Assembly (NCBI GenBank): GCA_033030425.1
Contig: JAUFSD010000002.1
Span: 2,542,001 to 2,606,000, forward strand
Reading direction: 5' to 3'
From: Verpa conica
Lineage: Eukaryota; Ascomycota; Pezizomycetes; Pezizales; Morchellaceae
DNA length: 64,000 nt
The notes under the pieces are model-generated. The model saw only the letters and a program-made list of their open reading frames with translations. It searched no databases and was not told the DNA's origin. Below, one piece after another: positions 1 to 12,285 of the stretch; the first letter of the stretch is position 1; each line of letters begins with the position of its first letter. The translations under genes were made by a program, and so were the position numbers.

Positions 1-188
1 AAACTAAACACTAAAATGAAACAATCGTGATCAAACCCATCTACTCATATCATAAGAAACACACGCGGAAAAATTCATTTTATCATGCCAATTGCCGATG
101 CCAGCCCTACCCAAGCCGAAGAAAGAAAAATAAACTCCCGCGTTTTAAACATTCCCTCCCCACCCTACCCCCTCCATATCGTCATCCT
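1..188. other. 3' flank of the TINC-like gene
   Basis: This is the downstream flank of the minus-strand gene that ends at 189. It is AC-rich and contains no coding region I can support. Confidence 0.5.
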
Positions 189-2310
189 CTATTCGACGTC
201 TCTTCTCTCAAACAACACATTCTCTGGGTTCGCACTCGAGTTCAACCCATCGTCATCCTTGCTTCGGTTCAACCAACCTGGTATCCTATTCACCCCCCCC
301 AATAAATTAGCATTCCTTCCAAACTCTTGCTGCGTCTGCAACCCAGAGAGACCAAGAACATACCAGCTAGTTCTCTTGCTCTGTCGTCGGCTCTTCTCAT
401 CCTCAATCCCCTCTTTATAATCCCCAAGTCCAGTGCCAACATTCTCCTGTACTAGTCTCAATGTGCGGAGCTTGTTCCCAGCAATCGGCCCTATGGTCGT
501 GGAACTGTGAGTCGATGGAGAAGTTATACTGCGACGTTCACTAGGCGTAGTGGTAGGTGTTGTTGAAACACTATCTCCACTTTCAGAAGTAGTAGAATCA
601 AGACTCAGATCTGAGTCACGGGGGCGCTGGCCGCGGTTGAATTGATCTGGACCGAAAAAGCTCTGTGCGCGGGGGGTGATCATCCCTTCTCCACGATAGA
701 GGTTATTGACAACACTGGCACCGGTGTAGACTGCATCAGAATGAGATCGTTTGTGGGAGGAGGGATTAGGGTTGCGCATTGATTGAGACCTTTGAAGGGC
801 AGGTTTGTCGCCATTGATTGACGGGGTGGGGGATGTAGTATCCTTCTTATGACCAGCAAGAGACTTTGTTCTTGCGAGCAATCCACCTTCCTCCTTGGGT
901 GTTGCTGGAAGCGCCTTCTCGACCTTTGGGACAGCTGCAGAGGCGCCAAGAGGAGCAGTCTTGTCAAGGATGGCCTCTGAGTCCTTATGTTGGAGAATAC
1001 GCTCGATGATGTTGTTGATATACAGCGACATCGCCTTGTTCTGGTCCTTTAACGACTTGAGCTCGCTTTCAAGCTTACGGTATTTCTCCGACTCAAGAGT
1101 CTGCGCGGCCTCCTCAAGCTCCTCGGCAAGGTTCGAACCAAGAGAAATTGAGTTTCTTGGTGAACCTTGGACTTTCTTGACCACATGTGACTCTGGCTCT
1201 GGCTCCACCTCCGAGAAAGCATTGGTAATATAATCACCTCTCGGGAAGTCACCATTGAGAGCGGCGGAAGAAAGAAGGAGCTGGAAGCTCTCATTATCCT
1301 CCATCAATCGTGCATTGGTCATACGAGTCTCCAAGAGCTGCTGCTCAAGCTGGTGTAGTTTAGTACCACCTTGGTGGTCTGCCTCTGCCAGTCTGATCTG
1401 AGCTTCTGCGAGCTCGAGACGAAGAGACTCGATGAGTTTATCTTTCTGGAGGAGGAGATTATTATTACGATTTGGTGTGGTCATGTTGTTTGAAGGCGCA
1501 AATCCTTGGGACTCATCAGAAGACTCCAAAGCTGTATATGTTATTAGTGGTATTCGACTGAAGCTTAAGTCCGGGTGAGACAAACATGTTCGGCTACGGC
1601 TATCAGCTGTCTCTGGCTCAGGTGACTTTTCACGCTGGGCAAGCTGATCCTTTAGGCGTTGGACGATAGTATTAAGCTCTTCTTCCCTATCCAACATTTC
1701 TTCCTTTTCTTGTTGTGCAGCAATCCTCTATTCATTGAATTAGTCATGCCACAACTCAAAGAATAAAAGAAAGGGGGGAAAGCAATCTCACCTCCGCCTC
1801 ATAAATATTCTCCTGATCCCGTTTTGCTCTCGTCAATTCCTTAAGCTGCAATTCCATACCCTCAATAACCTCATCCTTCTGATGCGACCCCTCCTCCATC
1901 TTAATTTGCTCTCCCTGCGCCTCCTCTAATCTATTTTGTAGCGCTTTGACTTGTTTTGAATACTCCTCAGCTGCAGCTTCTGCCGCACTCTCACTCTGAG
2001 CAAGTCTATTCCTCAGATCTTCCATAATTGCGGCATTCTCAAGATCACTCTCATTGAGGATATCCGAAGACCTCTTTGCAGCTGACCGAGCGCTCAGGGG
2101 GGAAGAAATGCTATTTCTATGCGCTAGAGGGGCTCCATCGCGGAGGGTATTGCGACGGGCCGTAGTGGTAGGAGCAGCAGCTCCGGTTGGAGTTGGGGAA
2201 CGGGAGGAGCCTCGTGCTGACCCAGCGGATGAGGAAGCTACGGGGGGAGGCATAGAGCGACGGTTGAGTGGGCTGGAGAGGTTCGCCGGGGGTGGTTTCC
2301 GTGAGGCCAT
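189..2310 (-). CDS. TINC-like coiled-coil protein (NIMA-interacting / M-protein repeat family)
   Basis: Two main exons, 2310-1792 and 1727-189, join in phase 0 through a GTGAGA...TAG intron and encode about 690 residues. The N-terminal third is Ser/Pro/Ala-rich and probably disordered. It is followed by a long coiled coil that crosses the intron (about residues 85-250, many Glu/Gln/Leu heptads), a second coiled coil with KLIESLRLELAEAQIRLAEA-type heptads near the middle, and a Ser/Thr-rich tail. This layout and the conserved central block resemble fungal proteins annotated as M-protein repeat or NIMA-interactive TINC; in Aspergillus TINC binds the mitotic kinase NIMA. Positions 1585-1532 could be a further 54-nt in-frame intron (GTTTGT, CACTAATAAC branch-like motif, ATACAG). 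No catalytic domain is visible. The family assignment is from recall of the coiled-coil block, not from an alignment. Confidence 0.65.
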
Positions 2311-2798
2311 AGCGGTGAATCAAATCCAACGGGAAACAGGAATAGGAGATGATGTTTTATCAACAGCGGGGTTTGGGGGTAGGAAAGGTGATAGATAAAC
2401 ACTGAGTTTGCGTTGTGAGGTGGGAAGAAGTGTTGGTTTTCTGAACACACCTTTTTAAGTGTTCAGAAAGGGGGGTTGGGGGTGTTTGTTGTCTGTTGGC
2501 AGCAGATAGACGAAAAGGGGAGGTCAAGGTTTAAGAGGTGGAGTATATAAGCAGAGAACAACTCCCCAAGCCAGCGAGGGAGCAAGAGAAGCGAACAATC
2601 CTATGAGGTGATGACGGAAGCTGATAGGATAGTTTAGATAAAAGAAGGTGAATGGATGGAAGGGGAGGAGGAGAGGAGGGGAGTAGATAGAGTGTGTCTG
2701 TTGGGGGAGAGGCCTCACTTGAGGAAGTTCGCTAGCAGCAAGGTCTGTTGACCACGACGAATGTGGGTATTGCTGGTTAAGGCGAGAAAAGGAGGCAC

Positions 2799-2838
2799 TG
2801 TGTATGTGTATGTGTATGTGTATGTGGATGTGTGTGTA
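2799..2838. repeat. TGTATG / TG microsatellite
   Basis: Several tandem copies of the hexamer TGTATG run into TGTGGATGTGTGTGT. It is a simple-sequence repeat in the 5' spacer. Confidence 0.85.
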
Positions 2839-2958
2839 CTCCATGCATAAAGCGTTGGGATCCATACATTACATTACAATTGCTATCACCTATAGAGTAG
2901 AGGGGCCTCCTTTTCCGTGCAAGTACCACCACCACTCCTCCGCCTTGATACGTTATAT

Positions 2959-3748
2959 GTACATGTACAGATGCGCTGAACCTGCAACTTAACTGCTTGG
3001 CTGCATCCTGTGTAAAAGACCACTTGATTCCATGCACTCTACAGGTCATAGACCGAGGCTGCTGGACCCGGCAGAACCCTCTCGCAGCAGTACATGCAGA
3101 GTAGATACATGTATGTATGTGCTCTGATTGCCACTCTAGAAATTTGGAGATACATATGTAGAACGGGTTTCTGTACATGTCGTTGGCCGTACACATAGCA
3201 GAACCCTCCTAATTAATTGTTTATCATTTATTGTTTACCATCTATGTGCAACAGTCTACATGTAGTCATTGCCGGGATAACCCTCTGCTTCTCTACATTT
3301 AACGGTAAATATACCTGGTTATGGGTAATAATTTATTCCCGCAGAGCGCCTAGGTGTGTACATGTATATACCCCGCAAGAAATAAGATGAGAGTACATGG
3401 TCGTTAGTACATGTAATTCCCTTGACATCTGTCAACCCTAACCCATGTGGATTCAGGGCGTGCAAGGCCCACACTCTAACGGCCGGCTATTGTAGACGTA
3501 TCTGGCGATATCCTAGAGTAGTAGCGTATGTACCTGTAGAGTTAGAGACACTGCACCATTGGGCACTCCTCTGCCGTTGGATGCATGGGATCTGGCCTGA
3601 CTACGCCCGGTATTGACCGTAATCCGATCTCTAAATAAGACATACCGAGATGTATGTGGAGGTTGGAATGCTGAGTTGGAAAGGCTTCAATTGGAGACCA
3701 AAAAGAATATATGTAGTTGCCCTGTAAATACACCTAGGGTACATGTAC
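2959..3748. repeat. Cluster of ACATGT-centred palindromes
   Basis: ACATGT recurs at about 2961, 3107, 3175, 3258, 3360, 3409 and 3741. Several copies extend to perfect 10-bp palindromes: GTACATGTAC at 2959-2968 and 3739-3748, ATACATGTAT at 3105-3114, CTACATGTAG at 3256-3265. A related TACATATGTA lies at 3151-3160. Chance expectation for a given hexamer in 800 bp is about 0.2. Possible roles are binding sites for a dimeric regulator of the flanking genes or a decayed repeat; the sequence does not say which. Confidence 0.6.
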
Positions 3749-3900
3749 TCTACTCTCGATGGTGTATCCTCGGTTGGTCCCGATCTCCAGGGCCCTCTCC
3801 CCACTCCCCGCAACGTCAGGAGGGAAAACCCCACATTCCAAGAGCCAAGGGTCTATAAAACAGAAACAAACAAGAATATTAAAAAAACATATAAACAAAC

Positions 3901-5138
3901 ATGCTTATCGGACTCTGCGGCGGTAAGCCTTCTACAGAATTCCTCTCTCATCCCATTCCTAACCCTCCCACGCCCAGGCCTCTGTGCCGGCAAACATGAA
4001 GTCGCCTCTTATCTCGTCCACAAGCACAACTTCACCGCCCTTAAAATAGTCCCTCCGTCAAGCTACGACATCACCTCTGGTGTTGACCAGGTAGAGATCA
4101 AAGAGCATCATGAGGGGAAACGGTTGAGATCATCATCTACACTAGATGCTCTTCCAGAACATGTATTCTCTGATGCCACGTCCCTACTCGATTTTGTCAC
4201 AAAGCAATGGCTCGAGCTATTTGTCACCACCGATATATGGGATGAGAAGGTATTGGATGTATTGTATAAACGGCCACTTTTTATGCTCGTGAGCGTAGAT
4301 GCACCAGTTCATATTAGGTGGCAGAGGTTTACTGCTCGGTAGTCCCCCTCCACCTACTCTCGTTAGAGTTCCGGCTAACCCCCACCCCCAACCAGATGTG
4401 AAATACAGAACCAACCTTCAATGACACTCGAGCAATTTGTCCTCTCTTCAGATACACACATGTACCATCCCACCCTTGGCCTTGCACCCGTCGTTTCCCG
4501 CGCTACTCTTAGTCTGATCAATCCTACCTCATCAATCACCGCCCTCCACCGCACCCTTACAGCCCTCAACCTACCAGACCACGAGCGTCTCCGGCCGTCC
4601 TGGGATGCCTACTTCATGCACCTGGCCTCGCATGCTGCTCGGCGCTCAAACTGCATGAAGCGTCGCGTTGGCTGTGTCCTTGTCCGCGAGAAACGTGTGA
4701 TATCAACGGGCTACAACGGCACTCCAAGACACCTCGTGAATTGCAATGAAGGTGGGTGCGGAAGGTGCAATTCTGGGATTGATGGTGGGGTTGGGTTGAG
4801 TACGTGTTTGTGTATGCATGCGGAGGAGAATGCACTACTGGAGGCGGGAAAGGAGAGGGTAGGTGGTGGGGCGATACTATATTGTGATACATGCCCGTGT
4901 TTGACTTGTAGTATTAAGATTGTCCAGATGGGAGTCGTGGAGGTGATTTATAGTGAAGGGTATAGTATGGATGGTGAGGTGAGTTTTCTCTCTGGGTTCT
5001 AGAGAATGGAGGCTGAGGTTGGCTAGACGGCTGCGGTGCTTAAGAGTGGAGGGGTGATGCTGAGACAATACTCTCCGGTGAGTTCTCCAATTGGGGTTTC
5101 GGATTAAAAAGTAGACTGACATCTAGGAAGCCACGTGA
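3901..5138 (+). CDS. DCD1: Deoxycytidylate (dCMP) deaminase
   Basis: Converts dCMP to dUMP, feeding dTMP synthesis. Five exons: 3901-3922, 3978-4338, 4396-4978, 5027-5077 and 5127-5138, all GT-AG and phase-consistent, giving 342 residues (yeast Dcd1 is 312). The first exon is only 22 nt (MLIGLCG) and leads into a P-loop-like N-terminus with GLCAGKHEVASYL. The C-terminal half carries the cytidine-deaminase zinc site: HAEENALLEAG supplies the His and proton-shuttling Glu, and the PCLTC motif supplies two Cys. NGTPRHL and the CNEGGCGRC cluster also fit eukaryotic dCMP deaminases. The last exon is tiny (E-A-T-stop); read-through from 5077 would instead add nine residues before a stop, so the extreme C-terminus is uncertain. 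Confidence 0.93.
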
Positions 5139-5709
5139 TGGGCTTGTGTACCTGGGCGATGGTCATTAGGCTTTCTTTAAATTGTGAGAATCACTAACAT
5201 CCCATGATATCTTAAATACAGAACGACGGCGAAAAGTGGTTACGTCTCTTGTACCTTCTAATACGGGGTATAATACATGCTAGTTCACAATTGCAAAAAT
5301 TCAGAGGAGATTATAGCTTTTGCATGGTTTCTGAAACATCACTCGCTGCAAAGGTCATCTTGGTTCCTCACAAGTTGCAATTAAAGGCGTGGGAGCCACA
5401 ACAAAAGTAAATTATTTGTTGGCACACAGCCCTACAAATGGCATAAAAAGTAATTACAGGGGCATTTTAGAATGACAAAACAATGTCCGTAATAATACCA
5501 AATGGTAGTGTTGGTCATATCCATAATCCAGGTCTTTTTTCTGTGTCTTGGCAAAAGGAGGGGCAACCTTGACCGCCCCACTATGACTCTTACGAGTTGT
5601 CTTTACTACCTGTATATATACCAATTGGCTCCCTAGGATATATTAAACACACAGTCCGTCCTATTCGAGGCTTCAATCTTCCAGACCTCAATCCCTAAAC
5701 ACAGAAAAT
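5139..5709 (+). other. DCD1-HIS7 intergenic region with HIS7 promoter
   Basis: A 571-bp spacer between two genes on the same strand. It contains a TGACTC box at 5584-5589 and TATATATA-like sequence near 5613. No gene is visible. Confidence 0.6.
5584..5589 (+). promoter_or_regulatory. TGACTC general amino-acid control box (Gcn4/CPC1 type)
   Basis: TGACTC lies about 120 bp upstream of the HIS7 start and just upstream of a TATATATA stretch. Histidine genes are classic targets of Gcn4/CPC1, which binds TGA(C/G)TCA. The site and position are seen; regulation is inferred. Confidence 0.6.
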
Positions 5710-7514
5710 ATGTCTAAACAAAAGGTCCACCTCCTCGACACCGTTGCGTGAGCCCCCACCAATCCTCCCTCAAGAACAAACTAACTCCCTTCAGAGGCAA
5801 CATCCGCTCCCTCGTAAACGCAATTGAACACCTCGGCTTCGAAATCCAATGGATCAAAACCCCTGCCGACCTAGAAACTGCCGAAGTAGACCTCTCACCC
5901 CCATCTCTAATCCACCAACTAACCCCACATAGTGTGTAATCTTCCCCGGTGTTGGACACTTTGGCCATTGCATGCGCACGCTCTCCAAAGCTGGGTTCAC
6001 AGAGCCTCTCAAGACCTTCATCGCCTCCGGCAAACCCTTCATGGGTATCTGCGTTGGTCTACAAGCGCTCTTCACAGCTTCTGAAGAAAGTCCTGAGATC
6101 CTAGGACTCGGTGTTATCCCAGGTACCTTAAAGCGCTTCGACTCTACGACAAAATCGGTTCCTCATATTGGGTGGAACTCTGCTGCGACACGAGATTTTG
6201 TGGGGGAATCGCTGTATGGGTTGCGTCCACACTCAAAGTATTACTATGTCCACTCCTATGCAGTTCCAACTAAGAATGGGGTGTTAGAAGGGTGGGATGT
6301 TGCCACGGGGGTCTATGGAGAGGAGGAGTTTGTAGGTGCGGTTGGGAAGGGGAATATCTTTGCTACACAGTTCCATCCTGAGAAGAGTGGAGTTGCGGGG
6401 TTACGGGTTTTGAAGGCCTTCCTTAACAGTACGCGGTTGGAACCGTTGTCTGGGATGGCGACGGGGGTAGTGGAAGACGGTCAGGGGGGGTTGACGAAGC
6501 GGATAATCGCATGTCTTGATGTGAGGACGAATGATCAAGGGGACTTGGTGGTGACTAAGGGTGATCAATATGATGTAAGGGAGAAAGCTGCGGCCGGCGG
6601 TGACGTACGGAATCTTGGGAAACCGGTAGAATTGGCGAAGAGGTATTATGAGGATGGGGCAGATGAGGTGACATTTCTCAATATCACGAGTTTTAGAAAT
6701 TGTCCGTTGGCGGATTTACCAATGTTGGAGATACTCAGGAGGACGAGCGAGACGGTGTTTGTACCACTGACAATCGGTGGAGGGATCCGAGATGTTGTTG
6801 ATACTGATGGCACGAAAGTCAGCGCGCTGGAAGTGGCTACAATGTACTTCAAGAGTGGTGCGGATAAGGTTTCAATAGGGAGTGATGCGGTGACCGCAGC
6901 GGAGGAATACTATAAGCGCGGGAAGGAACTTAGGGGGGACACAGCTATTGAGAGTATATCGGGGGCTTACGGATGCCAGGCAGTTGTAGTCTCCGTTGAC
7001 CCCCGCCGAGTCTACGTAGCTTCGCCGAGCGATACCCCACGGAACATAATTAAGACGGCACGTAAAGGGCCGAACGGAGAGGAGTACTGCTGGTACCAAT
7101 GCACAATCAAGGGCGGGCGTGAAGGACGAGATATGGATGTACAGCAGCTAATTACTGCCGTGGAGGCGATGGGGGCGGGAGAAATCTTGCTCAACTGTAT
7201 CGATAAGGACGGTACAAACTCTGGGTTTGACTTGGAGTTGATTAATACTGTGAAGAACACTATCAAGATTCCTGTTATTGCGAGTAGTGGGGCTGGGAAT
7301 CCAGGGCATTTTGAGGAGGTTTTTGAGAAGACTACTACTGATGCTGCGTTGGGTGCTGGAATGGTGAGTTTTTTACTGGGCTTAATTTTTGTGGGTGGTA
7401 ATAACTTAATCTTCTATATAGTTCCACAGGCAGGAGTATACAGTGAAACAGGTGAAGGAGTTTCTAGCAGAGAAGAAGTTATTGATAAGGGATGTAGAGG
7501 ATTATGATCTCTAA
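5710..7514 (+). CDS. HIS7: Imidazole glycerol phosphate synthase (fused glutaminase and cyclase)
   Basis: Step 5 of histidine synthesis: glutamine plus PRFAR gives IGP and AICAR. Four exons, 5710-5747, 5795-5885, 5933-7363 and 7422-7514, join in phase to 550 residues, close to yeast His7 (552). The N-terminal class I glutaminase shows PGVGHFG, the nucleophile in [10 protein letters not shown] and the QFHPEKSG His-Glu pair. The C-terminal HisF (beta-alpha)8 barrel starts at [10 protein letters not shown] and shows [20 protein letters not shown] and [15 protein letters not shown]. The final exon restores the conserved [16 protein letters not shown] end, which reading through the last intron would lose. 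The gene lies downstream of DCD1 on the same strand without functional linkage. Confidence 0.96.
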
Positions 7515-8359
7515 GTATGGTTTTATGGAGCTCTTTGACTTTATATTGTAACTAGGTGTATATATCTTGTTGCAAAATTAGTACTTACTGGCATCTTCAC
7601 GACATATCACTCGGTATGAATGAACAGGGCGACATAAATGAATGAATGAATTTATCATAAGTACATGCAAACAGGGCGACATAGAATGCCGGACTCGAGT
7701 GCCGTCAAATGGCTCTGACCGGGACAGAAATAACAAATTTTTAATGAGAGGAAACCACGGAGGTTTGTGGTGGGGTTCAGAGGTTAAATTCTGAAGTGGA
7801 CCCACGAGTATCATATGGGATTATATTTTCCTTATGATCTCTGTATCTAGGAAACAGATCTGATCGGGGGGATCTATCGTGGTGGGAGAGCTACCCATGA
7901 GATGCATGTCTTATGGTAGAATAGTACTCACCATATAAAATTATGAGTATACTCTACTTGGTGGCCTGGTGGTTACGAGAAAAGCTTGTTTTTGCCTACT
8001 ATTCTGACAAAAGTAATATGCTGAACGATACTATTCCTTGAGTTGTAAAACCTCCCATCTCCTAGGAAAACCCTGCACAGACCGAGAGGGGCAATCATAC
8101 AATCCCCTTCCCCTCCACTCGCGCATATACGGTAAATAAACATATATCCAAGCTTTACAGACCATTGATCAGCCTCTCCGTGTGACTTCCCCTCGCTCAT
8201 CTTCCGGATCTGCAGACCAGGGTCGCAAACTCTTGGCGACGGGACGCGAAGCCCTACCAGCGTCTGACAACTTGTGGAGCCAAAGAAATCAACATATCTT
8301 CCCTCAGTGCCTCTGGATATTTCCTATCGAAGTAGGGTCTCTATTCTACTACTGGAGCC
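7515..8359. other. Intergenic region with a short retroposon insertion
   Basis: An 845-bp spacer. Apart from the retroposon copy at 7623-7683 I see no gene; the reading frames here have no protein-like composition. Confidence 0.55.
7623..7683 (-). mobile_element. 5'-truncated retroposon copy 1 with 14-bp target duplication
   Basis: A 33-bp insert (7637-7669) with an AATG repeat and the core ATAAGTACATG is flanked by perfect 14-bp direct repeats AACAGGGCGACATA (7623-7636 and 7670-7683). The same core occurs at three other loci in this window, each between direct repeats. Read on the minus strand, the element ends in an ATTC-type simple-repeat tail, as 3' ends of SINE or LINE insertions often do. 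Confidence 0.7.
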
Positions 8360-11300
8360 ATGTCCTCCTCATCGACGCCACCTCGTTCGAGTAGCAAGAA
8401 GAAACATATTCGCCCAAACAACCTAGTATGTCGCGTGTAGTACTGCTACTACTACTACTACTACTACTACTGTAACAAGTGTAGCTTCGAGTCTCACAGC
8501 TAATTATTTGACGTCGTAGACTAGAAAAGCTTCTGTTATCATCCCGTCTACCGGCGCGCGAATCCATCGGTCATGGACTCATCTCCCACGGAACTATACA
8601 ATCGGTCGAAGGTGGGTTTCTGCATACCGAGCCGGGTATTTACATGTCGCTAATATTAGAGCTTATAGCGGGAGTGCAACAACAGTGAGTCGCTCGGACA
8701 ACTCGGACGACACTACACCATTACTCGGTAGGCAAAGGTATGAATCGCATATGTCGAGGGCCGCTCGGGGGGTCACGGGGGTGTTGAGGAGTGGCGCGCA
8801 GTTCGCGAGGAGTAAGAAGGGGAGGATGGTGTTGAAGTGTTCGTTCGGATACTTCCTGGGAAGCTTGGCAACGTCAGTGGCTGTTTATTTGAGGGGTTTG
8901 GTCTCAGAAAGGCTTATTTTGTGTAGGTTTGTGAGCCCGATTGCTGCAGCTCTGGGGAAATATGATGGGAAACATATGGTAAGTTTGATATCCTATATAT
9001 ATATACATATGAGAAGGGAGTTGAGGGCTGATGTGGTTGCGGGATGCAGGTTGCTACTTGTGCTGGTGAGTTTGTCCTACGAGCTTTTTATCTGAGGGAA
9101 TACTAACGTCCAATAGTTTATTTTCATCCTGGTAATCATCCAATAAAATGATCGGGTAATGTGGGGTTTGTATTGACTTGAGTGACACTCAATAGCGCGA
9201 TCTGTTGGCAGTAAGTACCCATCCAATGGGTTATATTGGATGAAGCTGACACCTGGTTATATAGGTATGTACGAATCTACTATTTACGCTTTGGGTGCAT
9301 TTGCATATAGTACTGCAATCTCCATCGGAAGGTACATCATGGTTCTATTAATCCATACCTTCCTCCATAACTGACGGATATATACTAGTATGGGGCTTTC
9401 CAACCTATTCGCAAAATTGGGTATGATCGGGCTCGGTACGTAATCACAATCATTCCTTCATATTTTGAAAAATATTAACAGGATACACAGGCCATGTACT
9501 CGTCCTCATTATCTTCTGTGCTGGAGGTCTCGGTTTTATTGGATATACAAAGCAAGCCATGGCTAGTCCCACGGTCAGCGTAGCATGCTCACTATCATCA
9601 ATTGCGATTATTACAATCTTGACAAAAGAAGGTTGATTAATATTCTCCTTGAGTTACAGTAATTGGTGCTAACATAGCTTGAAGGGAATGTCCAACTCGG
9701 GGGCTTTACCCTTGGGAAGATCTACCAAGTCTCTACTATCGTGATAATGGCTATAATAATATCCTCTATCCTAGCACTGACGCTCTGGCCGACGAGCGCA
9801 GTTACCGAGTTGCGGCAGTTGATGATCACATCCACTGATTCTTTCTCCGACATGGCAAGTTCTCCTCTTTGGGATTCGAGAGTCTGTGTTAATTTCAGTA
9901 TCTTAGTTAACTATTATTACTCGTTCCTTCCTGCATGGATCTGAAGAAGAGTTGTTAAAACCAAAATTTACAAAAGCCTCAACAAGCCTTAGGACTGTGT
10001 TTGTACCGCTTGCTAAGAACCTCAAAGAGGCGAAATACGAGCATTATGTCAGAGGAACAGAGAGGGAGTATATCCTAGAGAAGAGGCTGGTAGAATGCAT
10101 GCAGGTAATATTCCCGTAATCTCCTCGTAAAAACACAATATACTAACTAAACCAGCGCCTTGCACAACACATTGGTGGATTGAGAAGTGCCGCATCAACT
10201 CAATTTAGTCTTCTATCGCAGGCCCAAAAGCTCGCAGTCGATGAAAACGCATCCTCTACGGCACAATTCGAGATTCAAAGAGCTAGGAACGAAGGGCCAC
10301 AGCTTTTTACACCTCCTGATCATGACTCTTATCTTACCCCGCCACAAGTATTCGATTGGCCTTCAGCAACAGCATCAGATGTAGACGACACAGACACTGC
10401 CTCAGTTACAATGACGGATCCTGCAGCGCCGTTAGCAGTCTTCGACACATTCATCTTCCATCTCGGCCCACCCATGAAATCGCTCGCCTACACTCTCAAG
10501 CTCATGCTAGACGAGCTTCCATTCTCTTCCTCTCACCCTTCGTCTTCTCATACTATTAAGATCAACCCAGCTTTCCATGAATCCCTAAAAAAGGCAATCG
10601 AGCTGTACTCAGAGGCTAGGATAGAGGCTTTAAATACGCTTTACAAAAGCGAGGCGGTGACGAAAGCGCGTCCCATGGCGGAGGCTGCAGATGTTGAGGA
10701 GATAGCTGCAAGCTGTGGGTACTTTAGTAGCTGCCTTCTTTACTTTGCAGAAGAGATGGGGGGCTTCTTGAGTGTACTTGAAGAACTAGAGAGATTGCAA
10801 AGCGAGGGTGGGAGAACGTGGGAATGGCTGAAATTCTGGAAACAGCCAGGAGCACAAAGGAAGCCGAGGAGCGACGTCGAGGAACTGGGAATTAAAACCC
10901 GGATGACTATTCCCAATGTCTCCCCTGGGGCGGAAGTACCTTTCACTTACAAGCTCTGGAAGGCTATGAGTGTCCTCCGCCGCGATGAGATCAAGTTTAG
11001 CATTAAAGTCGGCCTCGGTGCAGCTGTCTACGCACTCCCTGCCTTCATCCCCTACACGCGCCCTATATACTCCCATTGGCGTGGGGAATGGGGTCTCGTC
11101 TCATATATGATAGTGATATCCATGACACTCGGCCAAACAAACAACTCCGGGAATCTTCGTGTCCTAGGAAACGTCGTCGGTGCGATCTTAGCTCTTATTG
11201 CTTGGACTGTATTTGGGGCTAACCCATATACGCTGAGTATATTTGGATGGATGGTATCACTTCCATGTTTCTGGATTATTCTAAACTGGAAGCAGGCAAC

Positions 11301-12285
11301 ATTTGGAAGATTTATACTTCTGACATATAATCTAAGCGTGCTTTACGCATACTCACTTGCGATGGCAGATGCAGATGATGACGATGATGAAGGCGGGATT
11401 GATCCAATTATCACAGAGATTGTGCTTCACCGCTTCGTCGCCGTCACAGTCGGTGTAATCTGGGGCGTCTTTGTTAACCTTGCAATCTGGCCGATTAGTG
11501 CCCGACAGCAACTCAGGAGGGGACTGAGTGTGCTATGGCTACGCATGGCACTGATTTGGCGTAGGGACCCGCTAAATAGTCTAGTTGAGGGAGAGAGCGA
11601 TAAGAAGTATCTTAACATCACCGAGGAGCACGCATTGCAAAAGGCGCTGCTGAGATTGGGCACACTCGCTGCTGCGGCGCCGCATGAGCTAAGGTTAAAA
11701 GGTCCATTCCCGGCGAGTGATTACCAAAAGATTCTTGCAGCAAATCAAGCTATATTGGACGCATTTCACGGGATGAGTGTGATGATTACGAAGGATCCAA
11801 AGGCAAACAGACGAGAAGCGGATATTCTAGAATTTACGAAGAAGGAGAGGGTAGATTTGTGTGCAAGAATTAGTCATTTGTTTTATGGTTTGTCACCCCA
11901 TGTAATGTTCAATGGATATGGCTAATGGGTGAGAAATAGTTCTGGCGAGCTCGATTAGATTAGGATTTCCGTTACCGGAGAGGCTGCCGAATACGGATAG
12001 GGCAAGGGACAGATTACTGGCAAAGTTGTTTACATATAGGGAGCAGGTGAGAGGGACCGAGGGAGAGAGTGATGAAGATTTTGCTTTGATTTATGCTTAT
12101 GGTAAGTGAACCTCCTCCCCCTCCCTCTACTCTCTACACATTTTTTTCTTTTTCTTTGAAATCAGAGTTGCTGATAATAAACTATAGTTCTTGTCACTGC
12201 AAGGGTTTCCGAAGGACTTTATGAAGCCATTCAGACTGTTGAGAGACTTTATGGTGTACTGGATGAGGAGATGTTGGAGATTTAA
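8360..12285 (+). CDS. Bre4-like / ArAE_2-FUSC family membrane transporter
   Basis: A multi-exon gene for a roughly 1000-residue polytopic protein of the fungal putative ER transporter / brefeldin-A-sensitivity (Bre4, DUF2421) family; the substrate is unknown. The start at 8360 gives a basic Ser-rich N-terminus (MSSSSTPPRSSSKKKHIRP). Exons then run 8360-8425, 8520-8611, 8669-8872, 8927-8978, 9050-9065, 9117-9131, 9196-9210, 9265 onwards, and finally about 10157-11887, 11940-12101 and 12188-12285. Three consecutive exons are 16, 15 and 15 nt, yet together give the conserved VATCAVYFHPARSVGSMYES block. Intron 9855-9906 is GC-AG (ATG|GCAAGT) and joins SFSDM to LTIITRSFLHGSEEE, as in homologues. 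Hydrophobic helices occur in the N-terminal part and again around 11000-11500. An acidic loop (ADADDDDDEGG) separates the membrane parts, and the C-terminal region ends in LYGVLDEEMLEI. The first two exons are the least certain. Confidence 0.85.
8446..8471. repeat. (CTA)n trinucleotide microsatellite
   Basis: About eight tandem CTA units lie inside the first intron of the Bre4-like gene. Confidence 0.9.

Larger units (their letters stand above)
2311..3900. other. Divergent intergenic region (TINC-like / DCD1)
   Basis: A 1.6-kb spacer between two divergently transcribed genes. It holds a GT-rich microsatellite and a cluster of ACATGT palindromes, listed separately. The short reading frames here are low-complexity or anticodon-poor shadows; I see no supported gene. 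Confidence 0.6.
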
